Assembly: GCF_001704115.1 (NCBI RefSeq) | Contig: NZ_CP016895.1 | Coordinates: 248,001 to 312,000, forward strand | Origin: Acinetobacter larvae | GTDB taxonomy: Bacteria; Pseudomonadota; Gammaproteobacteria; Pseudomonadales; Moraxellaceae | DNA length: 64,000 nt | Direction: 5' to 3' | Shown here: positions 8,641 to 18,527 of the stretch, piece by piece | Layout: each line of letters starts with the position of its first letter | How positions within the stretch are numbered: the stretch's first letter is position 1 | Made by a program: the position numbers and the translations under genes | The notes under the pieces: generated by a model | Told to the model about the DNA's origin: nothing | The model's input: only the letters and a program-made list of their open reading frames with translations | The model's database searches: none

Positions 8641-9588
8641 AATCTTGATTATAATGATCGGGTTTTTGGATTATTCTCAGAATATTATTTAAATATCAGA
8701 TAAATAGCATAAGTTCATCAAATTTCCCCTGTATCATAATGGGCATAATATATTTTAAATCCATGTTATACCGACAATCTCTCAGCTAAGCGTTTGGCTG
8801 GATCATTTGTAGTGAGCTGAGACGGTGCTTTGAGCGCTGTGCATTTTGCGCTGAAGTGGCAAGGTTATAAATGGTGATATATCAAGCGCTAGTTAAAAGT
8901 TAGAGTAAAAACAATGCGTCAAAGCAAAACATCAAAGTAGTCTATAAAAGTCATTCATAAAAACCATGGACAAAAAAAATACATCTGCCGCTAGAAGCAA
9001 GATGTATTAAAAAGAGATTACAGCGCACGATTTTCAAAATAAATTGTATGTGCTGCACATGATATAAATTGAGCTGGGCTGGAGAAAGTCTATTTTTAGA
9101 ACACAGAGTTGCGAAATTGTGTGTTTAGCAAAAATGTTCTGTATATGTTTAGCGAAGGATGCGTTGGAAAAATGAGCTTGTAATAAAAAGGAAGGGCTTC
9201 TGTCCCACAAAACAGAAGCCCGCACGCTGTGTTCTACTTTTACTTTGGTTTTTGTGATCAAGTTGTCATTTTTGTGCTGTCATAGTAAGTTAAGAGTGGT
9301 AGGCTGTAAACCAAATAAGCGATATATGAACATTATTTGGTCTAAATGTTGTGATACTACAACGTATTATTATTAAACGATCTACAGATAATAACTATAA
9401 GTTAACAAACGTACTTATTTTTAACATTTATTGGCGATTTTATCGCTGAAGCAGCCGCTTGATGGCTCGCTTCAGTTGTTGATTTTTGGCTTTTATCTAT
9501 TTGAGGGTAAAACTGGAAGTTTTTAATAAGAAGTTTTGTTGTCGCTTGCCGCATAATAAAACGCATCATATAAGCATGGAATATAACT
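8641..9588. other. Long structured intergenic region
   Basis: About 950 bp with no convincing gene. It holds three perfect inverted repeats: 8978-9008 (9-bp stem, a minus-strand terminator), 9194-9221 (10-bp stem GGGCTTCTGT / ACAGAAGCCC) and 9310-9341 (9-bp stem ACCAAATAA / TTATTTGGT). The arrangement suits a minus-strand non-coding RNA ending at 8972. The only ORF of note (9034-9261, minus, TTG start) shows no family features. Confidence 0.45.
8972..9008 (-). terminator. Minus-strand terminator without an obvious gene
   Basis: Read on the minus strand: stem AATACATCT / AGATGTATT followed by eight T. Textbook Rho-independent form, yet no credible minus-strand gene lies upstream of it before the divergent oxidoreductase at 9589. 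Confidence 0.8.
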
Positions 9589-10887
9589 GTGAATATAGCT
9601 GTGATTGGTAGTGGAATGGCAGGGCTCGCTGCGGCAAGAATACTAAAAGATGCAGGGCACCAAGTCACTATATTTGAAGCACTCTCTGGACGAGGGATGG
9701 ATAGTCATAGTATCCAATTTGAGGATGGTTTAATTGATGCGCCTTTACGGGTGATGAATGCTCATCTTTGGAAAAACACTTTAAGTCTAGCGGCATACTT
9801 AGAGATTCCGACTTTTCCAGTGCGTACCTATATGGCTTGTAGTTGGCTTTTTGAAGACAAAGTCGAAACATGGTTGACCACAACGCGCAGTCGTATCGGT
9901 AACTTCCCTATTATTAATAACCGCAAGGGCATTAAGCAGTATGGCTGGCGTTTGGTCAAAGGCATGTTGCAGCTTAAAACGGCGATTCATAAATTTTTTA
10001 AGACTAAAGATCAAGAAATGACCTTGGCTGAATTTATTAATCAGCATGAAATTGAAGAAGTTTTTTGGCATGGCGCAGTCATGCCGGTGCTCTACACCAT
10101 TTGTACTTGTAATCCAAAGACAATTGGTGAATGGCCGGCCAAACCGTTACTCAAATTTTTAAAGCATTTGACCGATGGTGATGCTCTACTGCGTTTGCAA
10201 GGGGGGACACCGGCATTGGTCGATAAACTGGTTGCTGGTATTGAGATTCGAAGTGGATCAGCAATCCGCCATGTGGCACAACATGCCGATGGGCTCTGGG
10301 TTGAAGATGAAAATGGTGAACGTTTTCAGTTTGATCGTGCGGTGGTGGCAACCCCCACGCATAAGATTGAGCAGTTCCTTGATGCCAAACAATTTGCTGA
10401 AGATCTAGAGTTGCTCAAACAGTTCCGTTTTGAACAGGGTGATTTGGTGATTCACACCGATAGTTCAGTAATGCCGCCTAAACGCAAAGACTGGACCGTG
10501 TTGAGTTATATGATGGATCGTAAGTTTACCCGTCAGCAATTTACGGTATGGTTAAACTCTGTCGAACCCAGTTTGGTGGGTAAAAATGCAGTATTCCAAA
10601 CTTGGCGTCCTGTGACTGAGATTGACCCTAAAAAAGTAATTTCTACGGTGTCATTAACGCGAGCTGTGGTAGACAAGCAAACTGTTGAGCTTAATAAACA
10701 ATTGCAGCAACGTCATTTAGATGTCAACCGTAAAGTATTTTATTGTGGCTCTTGGTCATGTGATGGTTTACCCATTTTAGAGTCTGCTGTTACTTCGGCA
10801 ATGCACATTGCCGAGATCTTTGGTGCGCCATTAGAGTTTGTCGGTATGAAACCGAAAATTGAAGTTGCTCCGCAGTTGGGTTATTAA
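9589..10887 (+). CDS. FAD-dependent amine-oxidase-type oxidoreductase
   Basis: 432 residues beginning at GTG with the Rossmann dinucleotide motif (IAVIGSGMAGLAAARIL, residues 3-19) and an acidic end of strand 2 (VTIFEA). A second FAD-contact segment occurs near the C-terminus (FYCGSWSCDGLPILESAVTS). The fold class is the flavin-containing amine oxidase/phytoene-desaturase-like family, so the substrate is open. No membrane helix. It lies three bases before a SAM methyltransferase, so the two probably form one operon. A similar pairing with fatty-acid-modifying methyltransferases is known in cfa-type clusters, but that link is inference here. Confidence 0.82.
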   Translation: MNIAVIGSGMAGLAAARILKDAGHQVTIFEALSGRGMDSHSIQFEDGLIDAPLRVMNAHLWKNTLSLAAYLEIPTFPVRTYMACSWLFEDKVETWLTTTRSRIGNFPIINNRKGIKQYGWRLVKGMLQLKTAIHKFFKTKDQEMTLAEFINQHEIEEVFWHGAVMPVLYTICTCNPKTIGEWPAKPLLKFLKHLTDGDALLRLQGGTPALVDKLVAGIEIRSGSAIRHVAQHADGLWVEDENGERFQFDRAVVATPTHKIEQFLDAKQFAEDLELLKQFRFEQGDLVIHTDSSVMPPKRKDWTVLSYMMDRKFTRQQFTVWLNSVEPSLVGKNAVFQTWRPVTEIDPKKVISTVSLTRAVVDKQTVELNKQLQQRHLDVNRKVFYCGSWSCDGLPILESAVTSAMHIAEIFGAPLEFVGMKPKIEVAPQLGY

Positions 10888-10890
10888 GTT

Positions 10891-11733
10891 GTGACTGCGC
10901 GCAATATGATGGTCATGCGCCTCCTGCAACAGGCTGCACAGCATAAGTTTGCAATCGATACGGCTTATTTGGGGGATGATGCTGTACTGGCTTGGAGTAA
11001 TCTCGGCTATTGGCATGGTTCTGATCTAAGCTATGTGCAGGCCTGTCAACAATTGGCAGATCGTTTAGCGCAAGCGCTACAGCTGGGTCCCAATGATCAT
11101 GTCTTAGATTTGGGCTGTGGTTTTGGCGCCAGTTTACAACATTGGCAACAGCATTATGCGGTGCAACAGATTTCTGCGGTAGAGCTGCAAGCGGCATGTA
11201 CGCAACGCATTAAACAAGTCTTGCAGCATAAAGTCTCTGTGTATCAACACTCTTTTTTGGAGCTCGCACATTTACCGATAAAAGCCGATGTAGTTCTATC
11301 GATAGATGCCGCCTACCATTATGATTTAAATGATTTTATCAGTGCAGTAAAGACGGTGCTGGCGCCGCAGGGTCGTATCGGCTTTCATTATTTGCTACGC
11401 ACCGCAGCATGGCAAAATTGCTCTGCTTGGCAGCGGCAACAGTATCGCTATTTGCTTAAGGCTGCTGCAGTTGATTTGGCTCATCTTCCCGATGCAGCAC
11501 AATTACGGCAATGCCTTCAGCAACATCAATTACAGCACATTGAGATGCAGTCTTGTGGGCGTGAAGTGTTGGCAGGCTTTGCAAACTATGCCAAACAACA
11601 GGCGCAGATGCAAAAGCAGTCAGCATCGAGTATCTGGGCACAATTAAAAATTAACATGACGGCAAAACTCTGTCATAAGCTGTATACCGATGGCTTGATT
11701 GACTATGTGCAGGTGACCGCAAGAGCAGGGTAG
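10891..11733 (+). CDS. Class I SAM-dependent methyltransferase
   Basis: 280 residues, GTG start directly after the oxidoreductase stop. Motif I VLDLGCGFGASLQHW lies near residues 71-85, and the post-I acidic position follows in SAVELQ. ADVVLSIDAAYHYDLNDF matches motif IV and LAPQGRIGFHYLL motif VI. The layout resembles the cyclopropane-fatty-acid-synthase/small-molecule methyltransferase group. Substrate unknown; its partner flavoprotein suggests a two-step modification of the same molecule. Confidence 0.8.
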   Translation: MTARNMMVMRLLQQAAQHKFAIDTAYLGDDAVLAWSNLGYWHGSDLSYVQACQQLADRLAQALQLGPNDHVLDLGCGFGASLQHWQQHYAVQQISAVELQAACTQRIKQVLQHKVSVYQHSFLELAHLPIKADVVLSIDAAYHYDLNDFISAVKTVLAPQGRIGFHYLLRTAAWQNCSAWQRQQYRYLLKAAAVDLAHLPDAAQLRQCLQQHQLQHIEMQSCGREVLAGFANYAKQQAQMQKQSASSIWAQLKINMTAKLCHKLYTDGLIDYVQVTARAG

Positions 11734-12144
11734 CGCTAGCGTTTAGCTATTTTGTGGTGTCATTTGCCATGGCGCTGGTCATGGTGGGCTTGAAAGCGTT
11801 TCATTAAATTTTCTGAGTAATGTCAGCATTTTAAAACTTTAAAATACCGCATCAAGCCCCGCAGAGGGTTGCAGAGATCGTATCACGCTACAAAACGACT
11901 TATGTTGTCGTTTAGGCTAAGAAAGCTATTTCAAATCACATATTTCACGCTAAACTATAGGAAATTTCATGCTTTTTTAGGTTTGCTGTAATATGAGCCA
12001 AACTCACTGCCATCATCAGCTTTAAAACGAATCTGCTGGCTAAGTTCTCACTTTTTATGAAGGTAAAACAAAGGTCCTTAATTTACTTGTGTTGTAGTAA
12101 AATAGGTGCAATTTATTCTATATCAATAATTTACAGGGCGTTAT
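11734..12144. other. Intergenic region before the type I RM operon
   Basis: About 410 bp, no gene. A small hairpin AAACGAC / GTCGTTT at 11893-11913 lacks a T-run. The hsdM promoter should lie in the last 150 bp, but I see no near-consensus pair of boxes. Confidence 0.4.
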
Positions 12145-13695
12145 ATGGCACGTGCTCCAAAGAAAGAAACCAAGCAGGAATCTCTAGAGGTTGTACTGTG
12201 GAAAGCAGCAGATAAATTGCGTAAAAATATTGATGCTGCTGAATATAAGCATGTGGTACTCGGTCTAATTTTTCTCAAATATATTTCTGATTCTTTTGAT
12301 GTACATTATCAGCAATTGGTCAAAGGTGAAGGTGAATTTGTAGGCGCTGATCCTGAAGATCGTGATGAGTATATTGCCTATAATGTTTTCTTTGTACCTG
12401 AGCAAGCACGTTGGAACTATCTGCTTAGCCAAGCCAAGCAAACTACGATTGGTCAATTGGTTGATGCAGCAATGGAAGCCATTGAGGGGGAAAACCCACA
12501 GCTCAAAGGTGTACTACCTAAAGTCTATGCGCGGCAAAATCTAGATGCCACCATACTGGGTGAGTTGATCGATATGATCGGCAATATCGCACTCGGTGAT
12601 GCCAAAGAGCGCTCTGCTGATGTGTTAGGTCATGTATTCGAATACTTTCTTGGTGAGTTTGCGCTTGCAGAAGGAAAACAAGGTGGTCAGTTCTATACGC
12701 CTAAGTCCATCGTAAGCCTCTTGGTGAATATGCTTGAGCCCTATAAAGGCCGTGTCTTTGATCCATGTTGTGGTTCGGGTGGTATGTTTGTGCAGTCGGA
12801 GCAATTTGTCGAAGCACACCAAGGCCGTATTGATGACATCTCAATCTATGGTCAGGAAAGTAACCAGACAACTTGGCGCTTAGCCAAGATGAACTTGGCG
12901 ATTCGTGGCATTAATGCAGAACATGTCAAGTGGAACTCGGAAGGTTCATTTCTCAATGATGCGCATAAAGACCTGAAAGCCGATTATATTATTGCCAATC
13001 CACCCTTTAACGTCTCTGATTGGAGTGGTGAGCAATTGGCAGGTGATGCACGCTGGCAATATGGAACACCACCAACGGGCAATGCCAACTTTGCTTGGAT
13101 GCAGCATTTCTTGTTTCATCTATCACCCAAAGGCCAAGCAGGTGTGGTACTGGCCAAAGGTGCACTGACCTCTAAAACCAGTGGTGAAGGTGAGATCCGT
13201 AAGGCTTTGGTGGCTGAGGCCAATGTGATTGATTGTATTGTCAATTTGCCTGCAAAGCTTTTTTTGAACACGCAAATCCCTGCTGCACTATGGTTTATGC
13301 GGCGTGATCGTGCCAACTCCAGCAGCTACCGTGATCGTAGCGGTGAAATCCTATTTATCGATGCACGTAACTTAGGCCATCTAATCAACCGTCGTAGCAA
13401 GGTGCTCTCTGAAGAAGATATTCAATTGATCACCGATACTTACCATAATTGGCGTAATCCAGAAGGTGCTTATGAGGATGTGGCTGGTTTTTGTGCCTCA
13501 GTGTCACGTGATAAAGTCGCAGAACTCGACTATGTACTCACCCCAGGGCGTTATGTTGGACTAGCGGATGATGAAGATGAATTTGACTTTAAAGAACGCT
13601 TTACAGCACTAAAAGCAGAGTTTGAGGCGCAGTTGGTAGAGGAAGCTCAGCTGAATCAAGCTATTGTGGAGAACTTGGCAAAGGTGATGGTATGA
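12145..13695 (+). CDS. hsdM: Type I restriction-modification methyltransferase HsdM
   Basis: N6-adenine methyltransferase subunit, 516 residues. The N-terminal HsdM helical region ([36 protein letters not shown]) leads into the catalytic domain with SAM motif [12 protein letters not shown] (about residue 208) and catalytic motif IV NPPF (about 288). HsdM modifies host DNA and is also needed with HsdS and HsdR for cutting unmodified DNA. The stop overlaps the hsdS start by four bases (ATGA), so translation is coupled. Confidence 0.96.
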   Translation: MARAPKKETKQESLEVVLWKAADKLRKNIDAAEYKHVVLGLIFLKYISDSFDVHYQQLVKGEGEFVGADPEDRDEYIAYNVFFVPEQARWNYLLSQAKQTTIGQLVDAAMEAIEGENPQLKGVLPKVYARQNLDATILGELIDMIGNIALGDAKERSADVLGHVFEYFLGEFALAEGKQGGQFYTPKSIVSLLVNMLEPYKGRVFDPCCGSGGMFVQSEQFVEAHQGRIDDISIYGQESNQTTWRLAKMNLAIRGINAEHVKWNSEGSFLNDAHKDLKADYIIANPPFNVSDWSGEQLAGDARWQYGTPPTGNANFAWMQHFLFHLSPKGQAGVVLAKGALTSKTSGEGEIRKALVAEANVIDCIVNLPAKLFLNTQIPAALWFMRRDRANSSSYRDRSGEILFIDARNLGHLINRRSKVLSEEDIQLITDTYHNWRNPEGAYEDVAGFCASVSRDKVAELDYVLTPGRYVGLADDEDEFDFKERFTALKAEFEAQLVEEAQLNQAIVENLAKVMV

Positions 13696-14753
13696 GGGAG
13701 CAAGGCTTATTGGATTTAGTTAATCTTACGACCGGTAAGTTAAACTCTAATATGGCTGTGGAAAATGGAAAGTATCCATTCTTTACATGTTCACCTGAAA
13801 CATTGTTAATTGAGCAATTTTCATTTGATACTAAGGCTTTGCTTTTGGCAGGGAACAATGCTGAAGGTAACTTTTGTCTCAAGTACTATGAAGGTAAGTT
13901 TGATGCTTATCAAAGAACATATGTACTAACACTTGATGATGAGTCTGCAACGACTTACAAGTACTTGTTCTATTATCTGAAAACCAAATTGCTTGAGTTG
14001 AAGAATAATTCAGCAGGATCAGCAACTAGATTCCTTACATTATCTATTCTGCGTGGTATTAGAGTACCTTTACCTCCTCTCCCTGAACAAAAAGCCATTG
14101 CCGCAGTGCTTTCATCACTGGATGATAAAATCGATCTACTTCATCGCCAAAATAAAACCCTAGAAGCGATGGCTGAAACGCTATTTAGGCAATGGTTTAT
14201 TGAAGAGACAAAGGCAGATTGGGAGGAGGGAGTGTTGGGTCAACTTATAGACCTTAAATATGGTAAAGCTTTGAAGCAAGAAGATCGTTCTGGTACAGGA
14301 TATCCTGTTATGGCATCTAGTGGTATTGTTGGTTTTCATAAAGAATATTTAGTAGAAGGGCCAGGTATTGTTATAGGCCGTAAAGGTACATTAGGTAAAG
14401 TCTATTTTATAGTGGATAACTTCTATCCAATTGATACAAGCTATTTTATTCAATCCAAAGTCTCTCAAAGTAATCTGATTTTTGAGTATTTCCTGCTCAA
14501 GTCATTAGACTTTGTTAACATGAACAGTGATTCTGCTGTGCCAGGTTTGAATAGGGATATCGCGCTAGGTACACAGATTCAAATACCTCCGCACAAGAGT
14601 ATTTTAGAATTTAATCAGATTACATGTCCTTGGTTTAGTAAGTTTCATGCAAATACTAATCAAATCCAAACCCTTGAAAAACTCAGAGATACCTTACTAC
14701 CAAAGCTTATGAGTGGTGAAGTACGGGTACAGTTTGAGGAACAAACCCAATAG
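13692..14753 (+). CDS. hsdS: Type I restriction-modification specificity subunit HsdS
   Basis: 353 residues with two target-recognition domains. TRD1 (about residues 1-130; [10 protein letters not shown]) is followed by the central conserved region ([20 protein letters not shown] then a coiled helix ending [10 protein letters not shown], about 133-176). TRD2 is about 180-325 ([19 protein letters not shown]), and the C-terminal conserved helix repeats the central one ([17 protein letters not shown]). TRD order defines the bipartite DNA target, which cannot be read from sequence. TRD1 is AT-rich compared with hsdM, as expected for exchanged specificity domains. Confidence 0.93.
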   Translation: MREQGLLDLVNLTTGKLNSNMAVENGKYPFFTCSPETLLIEQFSFDTKALLLAGNNAEGNFCLKYYEGKFDAYQRTYVLTLDDESATTYKYLFYYLKTKLLELKNNSAGSATRFLTLSILRGIRVPLPPLPEQKAIAAVLSSLDDKIDLLHRQNKTLEAMAETLFRQWFIEETKADWEEGVLGQLIDLKYGKALKQEDRSGTGYPVMASSGIVGFHKEYLVEGPGIVIGRKGTLGKVYFIVDNFYPIDTSYFIQSKVSQSNLIFEYFLLKSLDFVNMNSDSAVPGLNRDIALGTQIQIPPHKSILEFNQITCPWFSKFHANTNQIQTLEKLRDTLLPKLMSGEVRVQFEEQTQ

Positions 14754-14852
14754 TCATTGATCAGGACAGCTCCGCAGTGCTGCTGTCCTACAGAAGCAAA
14801 ATAGAAAGATAAGCCAGCCTATGGGCAGCACTTGAGTAAAGTTGGAAAGCGT

Positions 14853-17800
14853 ATGAAAGAGTCCGATATTGAGCATATGGCGATCGCGCTATTGCAAGCA
14901 CAAGGTTATACCGCGGTTTATGGCCCCGATATTGAAGCGTCTGGGCTTTATCCGATGCGTAGCTATAAGCAAGTTGTGCTGGAAAAGCAACTGTTGCAGA
15001 ACATACAGCGTCTCAATCCACAACTGACTGAAGACAAATGCCAAGAAGCATTGAAACAGGTGCTTGCTATCCAATCACCTGATTTGCTTAGTAATAACCA
15101 AGCATTTCATCGTATGCTCACCGAAGGCATTAGCCTTGAAGTGCAAAAAAATGGTCATACTCAAGGTGAACTGGTCTGGCTCATCGACTTCGCACAGCCA
15201 AGCAATAACCAATTTCAAGTGATCAGCCAAATCACCATTAAAGAGGCGCGCCGTACGCGTCGTCCAGATTTGATACTCTATGTCAACGGCTTGCCATTGG
15301 TGGTTATTGAGTTGAAAAGTGCCGTGAGTGAGAGTGCCAGCGTGGAGACGGCCTACAATCAGATTCAAACCTATCAAGATCAAATTTCGACGCTATTTAC
15401 CTATAATGCATTCAATGTGATTTCGGATGGACTGGAAGCCAAAGCAGGCACCATTTCCGCAGATTTCAGCCGTTATATGGCATGGAAGACTGGTAATGGC
15501 GTAGACAAGGCAACTAAGACCCAGCCACAACTTGAAGTACTGATCCAAGGGTTGCTCAACCCAATCACGCTACTGGATATGATCCGACATTTTACCGTGT
15601 TTGAGGCGACCAAGCATCAAGATGCACAAGGTCTGATTACGATAAAAACCATTAAAAAAATAGCAGCTTATCATCAGTATTATGCGGTCAATAAGGCGGT
15701 ACTTTCGACCATTCGGGCGACAGCGGTCAATAGCAGTTCTCAATCTGCCGAAAGCGCCATGCAGATCCAAGGAGGCAATAAAAATAACCTCGTTTCAGAG
15801 CAAATATTAGGTGACCGTAAAGCTGGGGTGGTGTGGCATACCCAAGGTTCAGGGAAATCTTTGTCGATGGTGTTCTATACAGGTAAAATTGTACTGGCAT
15901 TGGACAATCCTACTGTGCTGGTGCTGACTGACCGTAATGATCTTGATGATCAGTTATTTGGAACTTTTGCTGCATCAGCGCAGTTGCTTCGACAAACACC
16001 ACAGCAAGCGGATTCGCGTCAAGAACTTAAAGAATTGTTGAAGGTCGGTTCGGGTGGGGTGATTTTTACCACGATACAAAAGTTCCAACCTGAAGATGGT
16101 TCAAGCATCTATGAGCAACTGTCTGATCGGACCAATATCATTGTGGTGGCAGACGAAGCACACCGTTCACAATATGGTTTTAGTGCGCGAGAGGTCAATG
16201 TCAAAGACCAAGATGGTCAGGTGACAGGGAAGAAAACCGTTTATGGTTTTGCCAAATATATGCGTGATGCACTGCCAAATGCCACCTATCTTGGTTTTAC
16301 AGGTACACCGATTGAGAGCAATGATGTTAATACACCTGCAGTATTCGGTAACTATGTCGATATCTATGATATTTCTCAAGCGGTTGAAGATGGTGCTACG
16401 GTCAGAATTTTCTATGAAAGTCGTTTGGCGAAAATTAGTATCAGCGACGAAGGCAAGGAGCTGATCAAAGCTTTTGATGATCAGTTTAGTGAAGATCAGC
16501 TCAACGAAACTCAAAAAGCGCGTGGTAAATGGGCACGTGTTGAAGGGCTGATTGGAAGTCGTGAGCGTATCAAAGCCATTGCCCAAGATATTGTGCAGCA
16601 TTTCGAACAACGCTTGGTCGCCAATGCCAATCAAGGTAAAGGCATGGTTGTCAGTATGTCTCGGCGTATCGCAGTTGCACTTTACAATGAGATTGTTGCG
16701 CTTAGACCTGAATGGCATAGCGATGATCTCTATGATGGCGTGATTAAGGTGGTGATGACTGCCAGCGCAGATGACGGTGCGGATATTGCTAAACACCATA
16801 CCACTAAACGTGAGCGACAAACTTTAGCCAATCGCATGAAAGACAATGACGATAAATTGAAGTTAGTTATTGTCAGGGATATGTGGTTAACAGGCTTCGA
16901 TGCGCCAAGTATGCATACCTTGTATATCGACAAGCCGATGAAAGGTCATAACTTGATGCAAGCCATTGCGCGGGTTAACCGTGTCTATAAAGACAAAGTC
17001 GGTGGCTTAGTGGTGGATTACCTCGGCATTGCATCTGATCTCAAAGAAGCCCTATCGTTCTATTCCGATGCAGGGGGGAAAGGTGATCCTGCTTTGGTGC
17101 AAGAAGAAGCCGTTACGCTGTTGCAAGAGAAGCTCGAAGTGTTGGATGCCATGATGCATGGTTATGATTATCGTGCTTATTTTTCAGCAGATACTGCCAG
17201 AAAACTTTCGATTATTTTAGAGGCTGAAGAGCATATCCTCGGACTTGATCAAGGTAAGGCGAAAACACGTTTTTTGAGTGCAGTATCTACGATGTCACAA
17301 GCTTTTGCCTTAGCGACCCCCCATCCAACCGCGATGGAACTTGCAGCCGTAGTTTCTTTTTTCCAATCACTAAAAGCACGATTAATAAAGTTCAATTCTG
17401 GCACTGGCCAAGGTATAACGGGCAATGACGCTGAACTAGAAGCTAAGGTTAAACAAACAATCGACCAAGCTTTGGTGACAGAGCAAGTGATCGATATTTT
17501 TGATGCTGCAGGTATTCAAAAACCTGATATTTCCATTCTATCTGATGAGTTTATGGATGAAATGCGTGGCTATGAGCATAAGAATATTGCCCTTGAGACA
17601 CTCAAGAAATTACTAGCAGATGAAATCAAAGTACGAGAGAACCGTAGTGTTACACAAGGTAAAAAATTGATGGATATGCTGAGTTCTGCGATCAAAGGCT
17701 ATCAAAGCAAAGTTCTCACGGCTGCGGAAGTGATTGAAGAGTTGATTAAGCTTGCAAAAACCATTCAAGAGTCAGATAACTTGGCTGCTGAACTCAATCT

Positions 17801-18083
17801 GACCGAATATGAATATGCGTTCTATTCCGCTGTAGCCGAAAATGAAAGTGCGCGTGATCTCATGGAGAAAGACGTGCTTAGGGAGTTAGCCATCGTACTG
17901 ACTGCTTCAATCCGTCAGAATGTTAGTATTGATTGGTCAATCAAAGAATCTGCTCGGGCAAAAATCCGTGTGATTGTGAAGCGGCTACTGAAAAAATACG
18001 GTTATCCACCAGATATGGCGTTGTTGGCGACAGAAACAGTATTGCAACAAGCAGAGCAATTGGCGGATGAGCTAGCAGTATAA
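14853..18083 (+). CDS. hsdR: Type I restriction endonuclease subunit HsdR
   Basis: Motor/nuclease subunit that translocates and cuts unmodified DNA. I choose ATG 14853 (GGAAAG upstream, MKESDIEHMAI typical of HsdR); a TTG at 14832 would add seven residues. The PD-(D/E)xK nuclease (RRPDLILYVNGLPLVVIELK) is followed by helicase motif I TQGSGKSLSM and motif II DEAHRSQYG. Later come TYLGFTGTPI (motif III), VIVRDMWLTGFDAP and QAIARVNRVY (motifs V-VI), then the C-terminal HsdR helical domain. About 1076 residues, full length. An 80-bp gap separates it from hsdS. Confidence 0.95.
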   Translation: MKESDIEHMAIALLQAQGYTAVYGPDIEASGLYPMRSYKQVVLEKQLLQNIQRLNPQLTEDKCQEALKQVLAIQSPDLLSNNQAFHRMLTEGISLEVQKNGHTQGELVWLIDFAQPSNNQFQVISQITIKEARRTRRPDLILYVNGLPLVVIELKSAVSESASVETAYNQIQTYQDQISTLFTYNAFNVISDGLEAKAGTISADFSRYMAWKTGNGVDKATKTQPQLEVLIQGLLNPITLLDMIRHFTVFEATKHQDAQGLITIKTIKKIAAYHQYYAVNKAVLSTIRATAVNSSSQSAESAMQIQGGNKNNLVSEQILGDRKAGVVWHTQGSGKSLSMVFYTGKIVLALDNPTVLVLTDRNDLDDQLFGTFAASAQLLRQTPQQADSRQELKELLKVGSGGVIFTTIQKFQPEDGSSIYEQLSDRTNIIVVADEAHRSQYGFSAREVNVKDQDGQVTGKKTVYGFAKYMRDALPNATYLGFTGTPIESNDVNTPAVFGNYVDIYDISQAVEDGATVRIFYESRLAKISISDEGKELIKAFDDQFSEDQLNETQKARGKWARVEGLIGSRERIKAIAQDIVQHFEQRLVANANQGKGMVVSMSRRIAVALYNEIVALRPEWHSDDLYDGVIKVVMTASADDGADIAKHHTTKRERQTLANRMKDNDDKLKLVIVRDMWLTGFDAPSMHTLYIDKPMKGHNLMQAIARVNRVYKDKVGGLVVDYLGIASDLKEALSFYSDAGGKGDPALVQEEAVTLLQEKLEVLDAMMHGYDYRAYFSADTARKLSIILEAEEHILGLDQGKAKTRFLSAVSTMSQAFALATPHPTAMELAAVVSFFQSLKARLIKFNSGTGQGITGNDAELEAKVKQTIDQALVTEQVIDIFDAAGIQKPDISILSDEFMDEMRGYEHKNIALETLKKLLADEIKVRENRSVTQGKKLMDMLSSAIKGYQSKVLTAAEVIEELIKLAKTIQESDNLAAELNLTEYEYAFYSAVAENESARDLMEKDVLRELAIVLTASIRQNVSIDWSIKESARAKIRVIVKRLLKKYGYPPDMALLATETVLQQAEQLADELAV

Positions 18084-18155
18084 AGTAGTTGAGTTCTCGT
18101 GCTAATTCTTAATGATCAGCACGAGTACGAATACACAGCATCAATCATCTTCTAG

Positions 18156-18527
18156 CAGAATCCATTATCATATACAGATCCAAGAGGAGAAACCCCAGCA
18201 CATGTCGGTGCAGGGACTGGGGTATATGCGTTCGGTGCTGCTGTTATAGCTGGTGGTGCATGTTATATAAATAATTGCGGTGAAGTTATTCCTGTAGCAA
18301 TGGAGGCTGGTGGAAAGGCTTGGGATTCTGTCACGACGTTAATGGCGGCTCCAGGAAACCAAGCAGACTCAGCGATAGTTGATGCGTTTGGGCGAGAAGC
18401 TAGTAGATCTGATGATAGATGTGAATGGCTTAGAAGAAATGCTCATAGATTTCCGAAAGCAGCGGTTAAAGCAACTGAAAAGGCTTGGGGCTGTCGTCAT
18501 AGTAGAGCAAGTAGGGATAAAAAATGA
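18156..18527 (+). pseudogene. Orphan RHS C-terminal toxin-tip fragment
   Basis: The frame is open from 18156, just after a stop, and starts with NPLSYTDPRGETPAHVGAG, the characteristic end of an RHS-repeat core. A variable C-terminal domain with a hydrophobic Ala/Gly stretch follows, ending in DDRCEWLRRNAHRFP and KATEKAWGCRHSRA. No RHS repeats, start codon or ribosome site lie upstream; the first in-frame ATG (18300) is inside the tip. So this is a headless RHS tip, as left by recombination at rhs loci. The stop overlaps the start of the next gene, as in toxin-immunity pairs. I cannot name the toxin activity with confidence. Confidence 0.8.

Noticed and set aside
8731..8757. dif-like string with CATAATGGGCATAATATA
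   Set aside because: Resembles the centre of the right pdif-like site, but neither the XerC arm (CGAAA) nor the XerD arm (TTAA) is present.
9034..9261. 75-codon minus-strand ORF in the bfd-flavoprotein gap
   Set aside because: Starts at TTG, spans a perfect 10-bp hairpin and has no protein-like pattern; a structured RNA is the better reading.
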